A DNA stretch of 64,000 nucleotides from Clostridia bacterium (GTDB lineage: Bacteria; Bacillota; Clostridia; Oscillospirales; CAG-382), in contig JAFTIR010000021.1 of assembly GCA_017456765.1 (NCBI GenBank), positions 62,001-126,000 of the forward strand, read 5' to 3'. The translations under genes and the position numbers were made by a program. Every line of letters begins with the position of its first letter. Positions within the stretch are counted from its first letter, which is position 1. Positions 1-7,511 of the stretch are shown piece by piece. Under the pieces are notes generated by a model. The model was not told where the DNA came from and made no database searches. It saw nothing but the letters and a program-made list of their open reading frames with translations.

Positions 1-135
1 GATAACATTGACTTTGCCGACATGGTAAAGACAATTTCAAAGTACCGCGGCTATCAGTGCGGCGCACAGTATGCTGAAGCCTTCGCACAGTGCATGGTTT
101 ATCCCAAGCCTACAACACGGAGGTTGTTGCCGTGA
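1..135 (+). CDS. C-terminal fragment of an unidentified upstream protein
   Basis: The first reading frame is open from base 1 to a TGA at 133-135 and encodes the last 44 residues of a protein that begins outside the window. The tail (DMVKTISKYRG near the start, YPKPTTRRLLP at the end) matches no family I can name. Its stop overlaps the start of the next gene by one base (TGATG), so it is probably translationally coupled to the kinase and belongs to the same sugar operon. The product is unknown; only the frame, the stop and the coupling are seen. Confidence 0.55.
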   Translation, partial: DNIDFADMVKTISKYRGYQCGAQYAEAFAQCMVYPKPTTRRLLP

Positions 136-1082
136 TGAAGAAGGTTGCTTGTGTCGGAATTCTTGTTGCCGATGTAATGGCAAGTCCCGTTGATGCCGTT
201 CCCGAAAGAGGAATGCTGTCTCAGGTAAATTCCATTACGGTACATAACGGTGGCAACGCGATGACAGCATCAATCAATCTTACAAAAATGGGTGTTGATG
301 CAAAGATTGTCGGCAAGGTTGGCGCTGATATGTTCGGTACATATCTCAGAAGCTGTCTTGATAAGGCGGGTGTTGATACAAGAGCACTTAAGGAAGACGA
401 TAAGGTTCAGACCTCTGCATCGGTTGTTCTTTCCGAAAGCTCCGGTGAGAGATCTTTCCTTCACTGTGTGGGAACAAATGCGGTTTTCTCGATTGACGAC
501 ATTGACTATGATGTTGTAGGTGAGTGTGACCTCGTGTTCGTTACAGGCTCGTTCCTTATGAACACCTTTGACGGAGAGCAGACAGCGGATTTCTTAAAGA
601 AGTGTCAGGAAAAGGGTAAGACCACATTTCTTGATGTATGCTGGGATGCAAAAGGCAACTGGGGCAAGGTGCTTGACGTATGTATGCCTTATCTTGATTT
701 CTTTATGCCAAGTATTGATGAGGCTGTTGAAATTGCAGGCGGTGAGACAGACCCCGACAAAATCGCCGACGTATTTATGAAGAAGGGCGTTAAGAATGTC
801 ATCATAAAGCTCGGCAAGAAGGGCAGCTACTTAAGACTTGCAGGTCAGGAAAAGGGTAAGGTATTCCCGATTGTCGGACGCCATAAGCCTGTTGATACAA
901 CGGGTGCGGGCGACAGCTTCTGCTCGGGCTTCCTTGCAGCATATGCAAGAGACGAGGAAATAGAAAAGTGCATGATGGTAGCAAGTGCCACAGGCGGTCT
1001 TTGCACAATGGCAAAGGGTGCTACGGCAGGAACAAAATCATATGAAGAAACATTAAAATTCCTGGAGGAAGAAACATGTTAG
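135..1082 (+). CDS. PfkB-family carbohydrate kinase
   Basis: ATP-dependent phosphorylation of a sugar or sugar phosphate in the cytosol. The 315-residue protein has the N-terminal GGNA substrate-binding region and the C-terminal PfkB signature DTTGAGDSF, with the catalytic base at about D260. I chose the ATG at 135 over a more upstream ATG at 90 because 135 overlaps the preceding stop and follows a GGAGG at 119-123. The 3' end overlaps the aldolase start by 7 nt. Coupling to a class II aldolase suggests a kinase-then-aldolase catabolic pair (tagatose-6-phosphate, 1-phosphofructokinase or 5-dehydro-2-deoxygluconokinase-like chemistry), but the exact substrate cannot be read from sequence. Confidence 0.88.
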   Translation: MKKVACVGILVADVMASPVDAVPERGMLSQVNSITVHNGGNAMTASINLTKMGVDAKIVGKVGADMFGTYLRSCLDKAGVDTRALKEDDKVQTSASVVLSESSGERSFLHCVGTNAVFSIDDIDYDVVGECDLVFVTGSFLMNTFDGEQTADFLKKCQEKGKTTFLDVCWDAKGNWGKVLDVCMPYLDFFMPSIDEAVEIAGGETDPDKIADVFMKKGVKNVIIKLGKKGSYLRLAGQEKGKVFPIVGRHKPVDTTGAGDSFCSGFLAAYARDEEIEKCMMVASATGGLCTMAKGATAGTKSYEETLKFLEEETC

Positions 1083-1915
1083 TTACATTAGAAGAAATTT
1101 TAAAGGATGCCGAAGAAAAAAAGTACGGCGTAGGACTTTTCAATATGCTTAATCTTGAAATGGCAAGAGGTATTATTGATGCGGCTGAGCAGGAAAAATC
1201 ACCTGTAATTTTAGGTGTTGCTGAAGTACATCTTCCTTTTGTTCCCTTCGATTATGCAGAAATTATCATGAACAAGATTGCAAAGGATGCAAAGGTTCCC
1301 GTGTGTCTCCACTTTGACCACGGTACAGACTACAAGAAGATTCTCGGTGCTATCAAGGCAGGCTTTACATCCGTTATGTACGACGGTTCTGCACTTCCTT
1401 ACGAAGAAAACATTGCTAACACAAGAGAAATCTCAAAGGTTGCTCATGCAATGGGATGCTCTGTTGAAGCAGAACTCGGTCATGTCGGCGGTGCTGAAGG
1501 CGGCGGAGATGACGGACACGAAGCTATGTACACAAATGTTGACCAGGTTAACGACTTTATAAGAAGAGCTGACATTGATGCTCTTGCGGTTGCTATCGGT
1601 ACTGCTCACGGTAAGTACGCAAAGAAGCCCAAGCTCGACATTCAGAGACTTGCTGACATTTACAAGATTGCTGAAAAGCCCCTCGTTCTTCACGGTGGTA
1701 GCGGTCTTTCGGACGACGACTTTAAGAATACAATCAAAAATGGTATCAGAAAGGTTAACATCTGTACCGAAATGTGTATTGCAGGTCTTAAGGCATTCAA
1801 TGCGGCATTTGAAAGAGACACAGGCTTTGAGCTTGCTACAATGGTTGCAAAGGCAACTGTTCAGGAAGTCGTTAAGGGCAAGATGAGACTCTTTGGTTCT
1901 TCCGGCAAAGCTTAG
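1076..1915 (+). CDS. class II fructose/tagatose-bisphosphate-type aldolase
   Basis: Zinc-dependent aldolase cleaving a ketose (bis)phosphate to dihydroxyacetone phosphate and an aldehyde. At 279 residues it has the short length of the GatY/KbaY/IolJ-type branch. Visible motifs are HFDHG at about residues 79-83 (catalytic Asp and zinc His), EAELGHVGG, AIGTAHGKY and VLHGGSG (phosphate and zinc binding). The start overlaps the kinase by 7 nt and is preceded by GGAGGA at 1063-1068, so the two are a translationally coupled pair. A short GC-rich hairpin (1915-1930) abuts the stop codon. Substrate is inferred only from family and neighbour. Confidence 0.9.
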   Translation: MLVTLEEILKDAEEKKYGVGLFNMLNLEMARGIIDAAEQEKSPVILGVAEVHLPFVPFDYAEIIMNKIAKDAKVPVCLHFDHGTDYKKILGAIKAGFTSVMYDGSALPYEENIANTREISKVAHAMGCSVEAELGHVGGAEGGGDDGHEAMYTNVDQVNDFIRRADIDALAVAIGTAHGKYAKKPKLDIQRLADIYKIAEKPLVLHGGSGLSDDDFKNTIKNGIRKVNICTEMCIAGLKAFNAAFERDTGFELATMVAKATVQEVVKGKMRLFGSSGKA

Positions 1916-2355
1916 TCGGGAAAGCCCGACAGCAAATTTCGCGGGAAGTATTTGACGAAATTTAGTTGTTCGGTGTCGCGTAATAAACCTCGTTTGACCG
2001 CCATAAATCAAAGCGGTCAAACTCTGCTGAAAACACGCACTATAAAAATGTGAGTGGTAAGCCACCGCGGCGAAGGAGAGAAGTCAGCGGAGGTTTGAGA
2101 GTAGTACATAAAAGTTAGAAACACATGCAAATTTTGACCACAGTTGTGTGGCAGTTTGTAAAGTTTGTGCGTGTCAAAATTTGACAAGTACTGAAAAGTA
2201 GCCTTCAAACCGAGCCATCTCTCCTGTTGAGCGGAGAATTTTTGGTACTTTTGTTTCGGGACAAAAGTACAGGGGCGGGAAAGCTCTGAGATTCAATCCA
2301 TATATCTCAAAGAAACTAATAATTAAAAATACTAAATCGAAAAGGAGAATTTACC
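1916..2355 (+). repeat. 440-bp gap with hairpin repeat modules (copy 1, degenerate)
   Basis: There is no gene here. The gap holds four perfect stems: GTCGGG/CCCGAC (1915-1920/1925-1930), GTTTGACCGC/GCGGTCAAAC (1992-2001/2013-2022), CAAATTTTGAC/GTCAAAATTTG (2128-2138/2173-2183, with CCACA/TGTGG nested inside) and GTACTTTTGT/ACAAAAGTAC (2245-2254/2261-2270, 6-nt loop). The last is the signature stem of the dispersed family described in the findings. The 1976-2026 stretch resembles the second family at 3379 and 35724. The final 60 bases are AT-rich leader with an AAAGGAG ribosome site for the next gene. Confidence 0.7.
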
Positions 2356-3291
2356 ATGGATTTTTTATCAACAGTAAAAGGCAGCCTTCTTGAAGGCTTT
2401 TATCCCAAGGGATGGGACATGAAGAGAATTGACGAATGTCTCGACAAGGGCGTAGCAAGAGAAGATTTCTGGCACAAGGACTTTAACCCCGTAGAATGTG
2501 ACAACATCTACGAATTTGACACACTTATGGGTCACGAAATCGCACTCAAGATTAAGGAAGCAGCAGACAAGGGCGAAAAGCTCGCAATGATTCTTCCCGT
2601 AGGTCCTATGGGTATGTACAAGTGGGCATCCTACTTCCTTAACGAATGGGATGTTGACTGTTCTCACGTTTACACATTCAACATGGACGAATGGGCAGAC
2701 GCAGAAGGTAACACACTTTCCAACGATAACCCCGCTTCTTTTGAATACTCCATGAAGCAGGCATTCTTCAATAAGATTAACAAGACTATCCCCGAAGCAC
2801 AGAGAAACTTTGCTACAAAGGAAAAACTTCCTACATATCCCGGTAAGATTGCAGCTCTCAAGGCAGAGGGCGCAAAGCTCGTTCTCGTATTCGGTATCGG
2901 TAGAATGTGCCACATCGCTTTCTGGGAACCCCAGTTTGCTGATGAATTCGCATCCGTTGAAGAATGGAAGAAGCAGTGCTATCGCATAGGTGCAAAGCTC
3001 CATCCTCTCACAATCGAGCAGAACGCACTTACATCCTTTAAGTCAAGAACAACTCTCGTTCCTTGCAGCGCTAACACAATCGGTCCCGGCCTCTTCCTTC
3101 AGGCTGACTACATCATCGGCGGTTGCGACGGCGTTCTCGGACGTGGTATGCAGTGGCAGGGCATGAGCTTCCTCACAACTCTCCACTATGGTCCTGACAT
3201 GAACATCACATCTACATTCATGCCTACACTTCCCGGACGTCTCTTCTATCTTAAAGAGCTTGCAGGTCCCCTCGTTGCTGAATGTAACTAA
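2356..3291 (+). CDS. NagB-family (glucosamine-6-phosphate deaminase-like) protein with altered active site
   Basis: A 311-residue cytosolic protein of the glucosamine-6-phosphate isomerase/6-phosphogluconolactonase fold. The region TFNMDEW (D111) matches the catalytic Asp segment of NagB. The later [13 protein letters not shown] (residues 180-192) aligns to the NagB consensus GxGxDGHIAFNEP: the His is kept (H186), but the Asp-Gly before it is replaced by Met-Cys. Because that Asp takes part in NagB catalysis, simple GlcN6P deaminase activity is doubtful. An ATG with an upstream AAAGGAG sets the start. It lies between an aldolase and a sugar aminotransferase, consistent with amino-sugar metabolism. 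It may act on a different amino-ketose, or as an isomerase. Confidence 0.8.
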   Translation: MDFLSTVKGSLLEGFYPKGWDMKRIDECLDKGVAREDFWHKDFNPVECDNIYEFDTLMGHEIALKIKEAADKGEKLAMILPVGPMGMYKWASYFLNEWDVDCSHVYTFNMDEWADAEGNTLSNDNPASFEYSMKQAFFNKINKTIPEAQRNFATKEKLPTYPGKIAALKAEGAKLVLVFGIGRMCHIAFWEPQFADEFASVEEWKKQCYRIGAKLHPLTIEQNALTSFKSRTTLVPCSANTIGPGLFLQADYIIGGCDGVLGRGMQWQGMSFLTTLHYGPDMNITSTFMPTLPGRLFYLKELAGPLVAECN

Positions 3292-3534
3292 GCGGTGAGT
3301 CCCCGCTGGCACTTCAAGGGCGGGGAGCCCCCGCTGGCAATTCACGGGGCATGTCGGCAATTGGCAAATCCCCGTGGTCGCTCAACAAACGATTTGCGAC
3401 CATCAAACACCGACGGTCGCAAATATTCCTGACAGCAGCAAGCTTCAGTTGTCGCTTAAAACTATCGCAGTCGACATTGAATTAACTGTTTTAGCTGTTT
3501 AGAATAACGAAACAATATATAAGGAGAATATAAA
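3292..3534 (+). repeat. second-family hairpin repeat (constant loop, variable stem)
   Basis: Non-coding gap starting with GC-rich imperfect repeats (CCCCGCTGGCA occurs twice, near 3301 and 3328). It also contains a 10-bp perfect stem ATTTGCGACC/GGTCGCAAAT (3392-3401/3415-3424) around a 13-nt loop, ATCAAACACCGAC. The same loop, with a changed stem, recurs at 35748-35760. The last 45 bases are an AT-rich leader ending in the AAGGAG ribosome site of the aminotransferase. Confidence 0.65.
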
Positions 3535-4836
3535 ATGGGAACAGATTTCAGATATAATACAGGTGCTACACGAGTTCCGTGGGCAGCAGTTGGTGAAAAC
3601 TACAACGCTCATGACCTTATGGAAATCATTGCTTTCCTCATGCAGGGCGAAGGCAAGGAATATGACGACGCTATCAATGCTGTATGGGAACAGGTTAAGA
3701 AGCTCGATAAGGTTTCCACACCTCCCGGAAAGCTCTCTCTCGGCTCCAAGGTAGAAGCAGCTGAAAAGGCTTGCGGAGAATACCTCGGAACAGATACAGC
3801 AACATTTGTAACAAACGCAACAGCAGGCTTTGAAATTGCATATAAGTATGCAAACCTCAAGGCAGGGGATGAAGTTATCGTTCCTGCTATCACATTCGTT
3901 GCAACTATGGCTTATCCTCTCGCTATCGGTTGTAAGCTCGTATTCGCAGACGTAGATCCCAAGACAATCAACATGGATCCTGCAGACGTTGCAAGAAAGA
4001 TTACTGACAAGACAAAGATGATTGTCCCCGTACATATCGGCGGCTATCCCGTTGACCTTGATCCTATAATGGAGCTTGCAAAGAAGCACAACATCCTCGT
4101 TCTCGAAGATGCTGCTCATGCATTCGGTGCTATGTATAAGGGAAGAAAGGTCGGCACAATCGGCGACTTTGCGGCATTCAGTATGCACGAAGTTAAGAAC
4201 ATCACTTCCTTTGGTGAAGGCGGTATCGTTACAACAAACGTTCCCGGCTTTGGTCCCGAAATGAAGAGAGCAAGATTCCTCGGTCTCGATTTCACTTGCC
4301 CCATCAAGGATTGGCTCTATAATATTACACCTATTCAGGGTAAAGAGAAGCCTTTCGTAGCAGGCAACTATTCAACAACTGAAATTCAGGGTCTCGGCCT
4401 TAAACTTCAGGTTGAAAGAAACGAAGAAATCATTGAAACAAGAAGAAAGGCTGCCGAATATCTCACAAACAGATTTGCTGCAAATGATGCAATCATTCCT
4501 CAGGACCTCGGAAATGAGAACATTAAGCCTACATTCCACCTCTACCTCTTGCAGATTGACCCTGCAAAGGCGGGCGGCGATGTTCAGGTTCTCAAGAAGA
4601 AGCTCGAAGAAAAGGGCGTTACACAGATTGCTCACTTCGGTCCTCTCTACAGATTCAAGGTTGTTCAGGACATGGGTTACGACTCCGACGAAATCGCAAA
4701 GAGCTGTCCCAACTGTGAAGAAGTATTCTATAAGAGATTTACACATCTTCCTCTCTACGGTCTTTCCGACGAACAGCTCGAATACATGGCTGACGCAGTT
4801 CTTGAAAGCGTTGCAGAAATGCAGGCTGGCAAGTAA
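3535..4836 (+). CDS. DegT/DnrJ/EryC1/StrS-family PLP sugar aminotransferase
   Basis: A 433-residue PLP-dependent aminotransferase acting on a keto-sugar or its phosphate. It shows the family core: TNATAGFE near residue 87 (phosphate-binding turn), PAITFVATMAY, the LEDAAHAFG segment with the PLP-ring Asp, and the Schiff-base lysine K221 in MHEVKNITSFGEGG. The ATG follows AAGGAG with normal spacing. With the NagB-like protein before it and the Gfo/Idh dehydrogenase after it, it could transfer an amino group to or from a 3-keto-hexose phosphate, as in the NtdA/NtdC kanosamine pair. That pathway assignment is inference; the aminotransferase family is firm. Confidence 0.9.
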   Translation: MGTDFRYNTGATRVPWAAVGENYNAHDLMEIIAFLMQGEGKEYDDAINAVWEQVKKLDKVSTPPGKLSLGSKVEAAEKACGEYLGTDTATFVTNATAGFEIAYKYANLKAGDEVIVPAITFVATMAYPLAIGCKLVFADVDPKTINMDPADVARKITDKTKMIVPVHIGGYPVDLDPIMELAKKHNILVLEDAAHAFGAMYKGRKVGTIGDFAAFSMHEVKNITSFGEGGIVTTNVPGFGPEMKRARFLGLDFTCPIKDWLYNITPIQGKEKPFVAGNYSTTEIQGLGLKLQVERNEEIIETRRKAAEYLTNRFAANDAIIPQDLGNENIKPTFHLYLLQIDPAKAGGDVQVLKKKLEEKGVTQIAHFGPLYRFKVVQDMGYDSDEIAKSCPNCEEVFYKRFTHLPLYGLSDEQLEYMADAVLESVAEMQAGK

Positions 4837-4850
4837 TTTTACTTAATAAC

Positions 4851-4880
4851 TCGGGCATAGCGGTTTTCGTTATGCCCGGG
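4851..4880 (+). terminator. hairpin between aminotransferase and creatininase genes
   Basis: TCGGGCATA at 4851-4859 pairs with TATGCCCGG at 4871-4879 around an 11-nt loop. No U-run follows, so this is more likely an mRNA-processing or attenuating hairpin inside an operon than a strong terminator. Confidence 0.45.
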
Positions 4881-4899
4881 CTTAAAATGAGGTATTATT

Positions 4900-5700
4900 A
4901 TGGCTTTTTATATGGATAAAATGACAGTCCGCGATATGCAGGAAGCAATGGAAAAGACTAAGACTGTTATTATTCCCACAGGTGTTGTTGAACAGCATGG
5001 ATTTCATCTTCCACTGTCGACAGACATTCTTAATTCCACAATGCCGACTGTTCTTGCAGGTGACAAACTCAATGCAGTTGTCGCACCGAGTGTAAATTAC
5101 TGCTTTTCGGGCGGTGAGCTTCTCGGCACAGTCAACGTAAGTCCAAACACCTTCGGACTTTACATTTCCGAAATTGTTTCTGAATTTGTCCGCATGGGCT
5201 TTGAAAATGTTATTGTTCTTCTCGGTCATGCAGGTACTGACAACATAAATGCTCTTCGCAACAGCCTCCAGATGCTTTTAAGACGTAACAAGGAAATGTC
5301 TGAAAAAATCACACTTTCTCTTGTTGAGGCGTGGAATCTGTCTCCCACATGGCTCTCAGGCTTTAAACTTGAGCCTGAGCATGATTTCCATGCCGGTATG
5401 ATGGAAACTGCTCTTATGATGTACTGGGCGCCCGAGCTTGTAAGGGACGAAATTGTCATGGACGACGATTACATAAGCCGCATGATGAGAACCGACCAGG
5501 ACTGGTTTGAAAAGAGAACCTCTCCCATCGAAACACCCTACATTATTGAAACAGTAGGGCAGAGAGATGAGATAAAGGTCGGAGTTATGGGACTTCCCGA
5601 AAGGGCTACACGTGAGCTTGGCGAAAAAATCTGCACAGAAATAGTTGAAAATCTTGTTGCTTATGTTGATAAGCTCGAGAATTTCAGAAAAAACAAATAA
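4900..5700 (+). CDS. creatininase-family amidohydrolase
   Basis: A 266-residue metal-dependent hydrolase of the creatininase fold. It keeps GVVEQHGFHLPLSTD (residues 29-43, metal ligands Glu, His, Asp), the LLGHAGTDN segment in place of the usual HGGN, and HAGMMETALM near residue 165 (His and Glu ligands). Members open cyclic amides or process formamide-type groups, so the true substrate here is unknown. The LGHAG variant departs from the textbook HGGN. It sits 20 nt before a Gfo/Idh gene and after an aminotransferase, which suggests a nitrogen-containing sugar or lactam-like intermediate. ATG at 4900 follows a weak GAGG; in-frame ATGs at 4912 and 4921 are alternatives. Confidence 0.82.
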   Translation: MAFYMDKMTVRDMQEAMEKTKTVIIPTGVVEQHGFHLPLSTDILNSTMPTVLAGDKLNAVVAPSVNYCFSGGELLGTVNVSPNTFGLYISEIVSEFVRMGFENVIVLLGHAGTDNINALRNSLQMLLRRNKEMSEKITLSLVEAWNLSPTWLSGFKLEPEHDFHAGMMETALMMYWAPELVRDEIVMDDDYISRMMRTDQDWFEKRTSPIETPYIIETVGQRDEIKVGVMGLPERATRELGEKICTEIVENLVAYVDKLENFRKNK

Positions 5701-5720
5701 ATTAAAGTGAGGAAATACTT

Positions 5721-6749
5721 ATGAAACTTAAATGGGGTATAATCGGTTGCGGCGGTATTGCCGACAGAAGAACTCTTCCCGGTATGATGCTTTCCGAAAC
5801 AAGTGAATGTTATGCAGTAATGGATGCAAATCCTGCAGCGGCAGAGGCTTGTAAGGAAAAGTACGGTGCAAAGGTTGCAACAACAGACTATAATGAAATT
5901 TTGGCACTCCCCGAAGTAGATGCTGTATATATTGCATCTCCCGTTTTCTGCCACAAGGAGCAGGCTTTTGCCGCAGCTAAAGCAGGCAAGCACATTCTTC
6001 TTGAAAAGCCTCTCGGTCTTACAACCGAAGACAGCCTTGAAATCATTGAAGAGTGCGAAAAGTGCGGCGTTAAACTCGGCGTTGGCTTCATGATGAGATT
6101 TCATGCTTATCATCAGGCAATCAAGGAAGTTATCGCAAAGGGCACAATCGGTGACATCGTTTCCATGCGTGCACAGTTCACCTGCTGGTATCCCGACATT
6201 GAGGGTGCTTGGCGTCAGGTGAAAAAGCTCGGCGGCGGCGGTGCTTTCGTTGACCTCGGCGTTCACTGTATTGACCTTCTTCAGTACCTTTCCGGTCTCG
6301 AAGCTGTTGAAGTTACAGGCTTCTCCGGCACACAGACATTTAACTATGAGGTTGACGACTCAACTGCAATGGTTATGAAGATGAACAACGGCGCACTCGG
6401 TCTCGTTGATGTCAACTTCAACATTCCCGACTCTGCGGCTAACAATCCTCTCGAATTCTACGGCACAAAGGGTAGCATCATTGCTGTCGGCACACTCGGT
6501 CAGGTTGAGGGAGGTACCGTTAAGGTTCTCGCTTGTCCCGAGGTTGGCGGATATGACGCACAGCAGTCAAGAAGTACAGTTGAACCTGTTGAACTTAAGG
6601 TTGACTTTGGTAATATGTATACAAAGGAAATTGATGCTTTTGCCAATGCAATCATTAACAATACAGAGCCCCCCGTAAACGGCAGAAATACTCTCTCTGT
6701 TCAGAAGATTATCGACGCAATTTACAACAACGGCGGCGGAAAGATTTAA
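5721..6749 (+). CDS. Gfo/Idh/MocA-family NAD(P)-dependent oxidoreductase
   Basis: A 342-residue oxidoreductase with an N-terminal Rossmann fold (GIIGCGGIADRR from residue 6) and the family hallmark EKPLG near residue 97 carrying the catalytic lysine. A C-terminal alpha/beta substrate domain follows, containing FVDLGVHCIDLLQYL with the conserved Asp/His pair. Such enzymes oxidise or reduce a hydroxyl on a sugar, inositol or sugar phosphate, or epimerise it. It closes the cluster and is followed by an intrinsic terminator at 6780. Beside the DegT aminotransferase it could supply or consume the keto-sugar. Confidence 0.9.
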   Translation: MKLKWGIIGCGGIADRRTLPGMMLSETSECYAVMDANPAAAEACKEKYGAKVATTDYNEILALPEVDAVYIASPVFCHKEQAFAAAKAGKHILLEKPLGLTTEDSLEIIEECEKCGVKLGVGFMMRFHAYHQAIKEVIAKGTIGDIVSMRAQFTCWYPDIEGAWRQVKKLGGGGAFVDLGVHCIDLLQYLSGLEAVEVTGFSGTQTFNYEVDDSTAMVMKMNNGALGLVDVNFNIPDSAANNPLEFYGTKGSIIAVGTLGQVEGGTVKVLACPEVGGYDAQQSRSTVEPVELKVDFGNMYTKEIDAFANAIINNTEPPVNGRNTLSVQKIIDAIYNNGGGKI

Positions 6750-6779
6750 GTAATTTCTGAAAACAATTGTTGTGAAACT

Positions 6780-6813
6780 GCACGCAAAAGCGTGCGGTTT
6801 CTTTTGTTTTTTG
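6780..6813 (+). terminator. intrinsic terminator of the sugar cluster
   Basis: GCACGC/GCGTGC stem with an AAAA loop (6780-6795) followed by a T-rich tract (GGTTTCTTTTGTTTTTTG). It lies 30 nt after the oxidoreductase stop. Confidence 0.85.
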
Positions 6814-6829
6814 TGGGATAAAGCAAAAA

Positions 6830-7440
6830 AAGGTTACTATCTCCAAACACTCTTTTCCGCTCGTCACTTCGCTTTTCGTATATTCGCAGAGCGACAAACA
6901 AGTGTACATTAAAGCTTGTTAAGCGACCACGAGGGTTTGCTTGGCACGAGAATATATCGTGAAATGTCGGCGGGTGCTACCCGCCGTTCTTGTACTTTTG
7001 CCCCGATGCAAAAGTACCAAAAAATCTCCGCTCAAAAGGAGAGATGGGCGGCGAGTCGCCGCTGACAACTCGTCATTTTGTCGGCATACAGAAAACCGAC
7101 AAAATGACAAAAGTGCTGTCGGGCTTTCCCGACCCGCGGCGGCTTACCACTCACAATTTGTGTTCGTGCGAAATTAACCTTCATTTCATTGGCGACAACG
7201 AGTGCTTGTTTATTGCAAATATACCCCGCCGTCCTGCCGCAAGGCAGGCTTGTCTTGATTGATTAGTGAGAGAAAAACAAGATTTTTCTCTTTCGTTCCG
7301 TTGAGGGACAAAGAAGAGCCGCCACGGCTCGTGTCGGAATCTGTGGAAATTCCGACACATGAGTGGAGCGTTTTTTCCATATTTTGGGGCGTGCCAAAAT
7401 ATGGTCGCTTCCGCAGAAGCGAAATTCTTCCAAATTTACT
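6830..7440 (+). repeat. composite multi-hairpin intergenic repeat (copy 2)
   Basis: There is no credible gene in this 610-bp stretch. Stems seen in order: GTACTTTTG/CAAAAGTAC (6992-7000/7009-7017), CATTTTGTCGG/CCGACAAAATG (7074-7084/7096-7106), GAGCCG/CGGCTC (7316-7330), GTGTCGGAAT/ATTCCGACAC (7331-7340/7349-7358), CCATATTTTGG/CCAAAATATGG (7377-7387/7394-7404) and TCGCTTC/GAAGCGA (7405-7411/7416-7422). The right half matches other copies at 13.9, 31.1, 33.9, 36.5 and 58.2 kb in layout, but its stems carry different, compensated sequences. Confidence 0.8.
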
Positions 7441-7452
7441 TACGCTTGTCCC

Positions 7453-7481
7453 TTGCATTTTTTCAAAAAATATGCTAAACT
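7453..7481 (+). promoter_or_regulatory. probable promoter of the adenine deaminase gene
   Basis: TTGCAT (7453-7458), 17-bp spacer, TAAACT (7476-7481), about 30 nt before the start codon and just downstream of the repeat. Both boxes deviate from consensus, so confidence is moderate. Confidence 0.5.
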
Positions 7482-7511
7482 ATATTCAAATAAATCTATG
7501 GGGTGAAAGAT

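Noticed and set aside
1433..2065. 210-residue minus-strand frame antisense to the aldolase
   Set aside because: It mirrors codon bias of a clear aldolase, has no ribosome site and no recognisable motif, and runs into repeat DNA.
2368..4746. Several long minus-strand frames (2368-3003, 3499-4188, 4372-4746)
   Set aside because: All lie antisense to well-supported enzymes with high Cys and odd composition, typical shadows of frame-biased genes.
7316..7422. Reading the repeat hairpins as ordinary intrinsic terminators
   Set aside because: Most stems lack a U-tract, occur in series and recur in both orientations with shared spacing, so a repeat family fits better.
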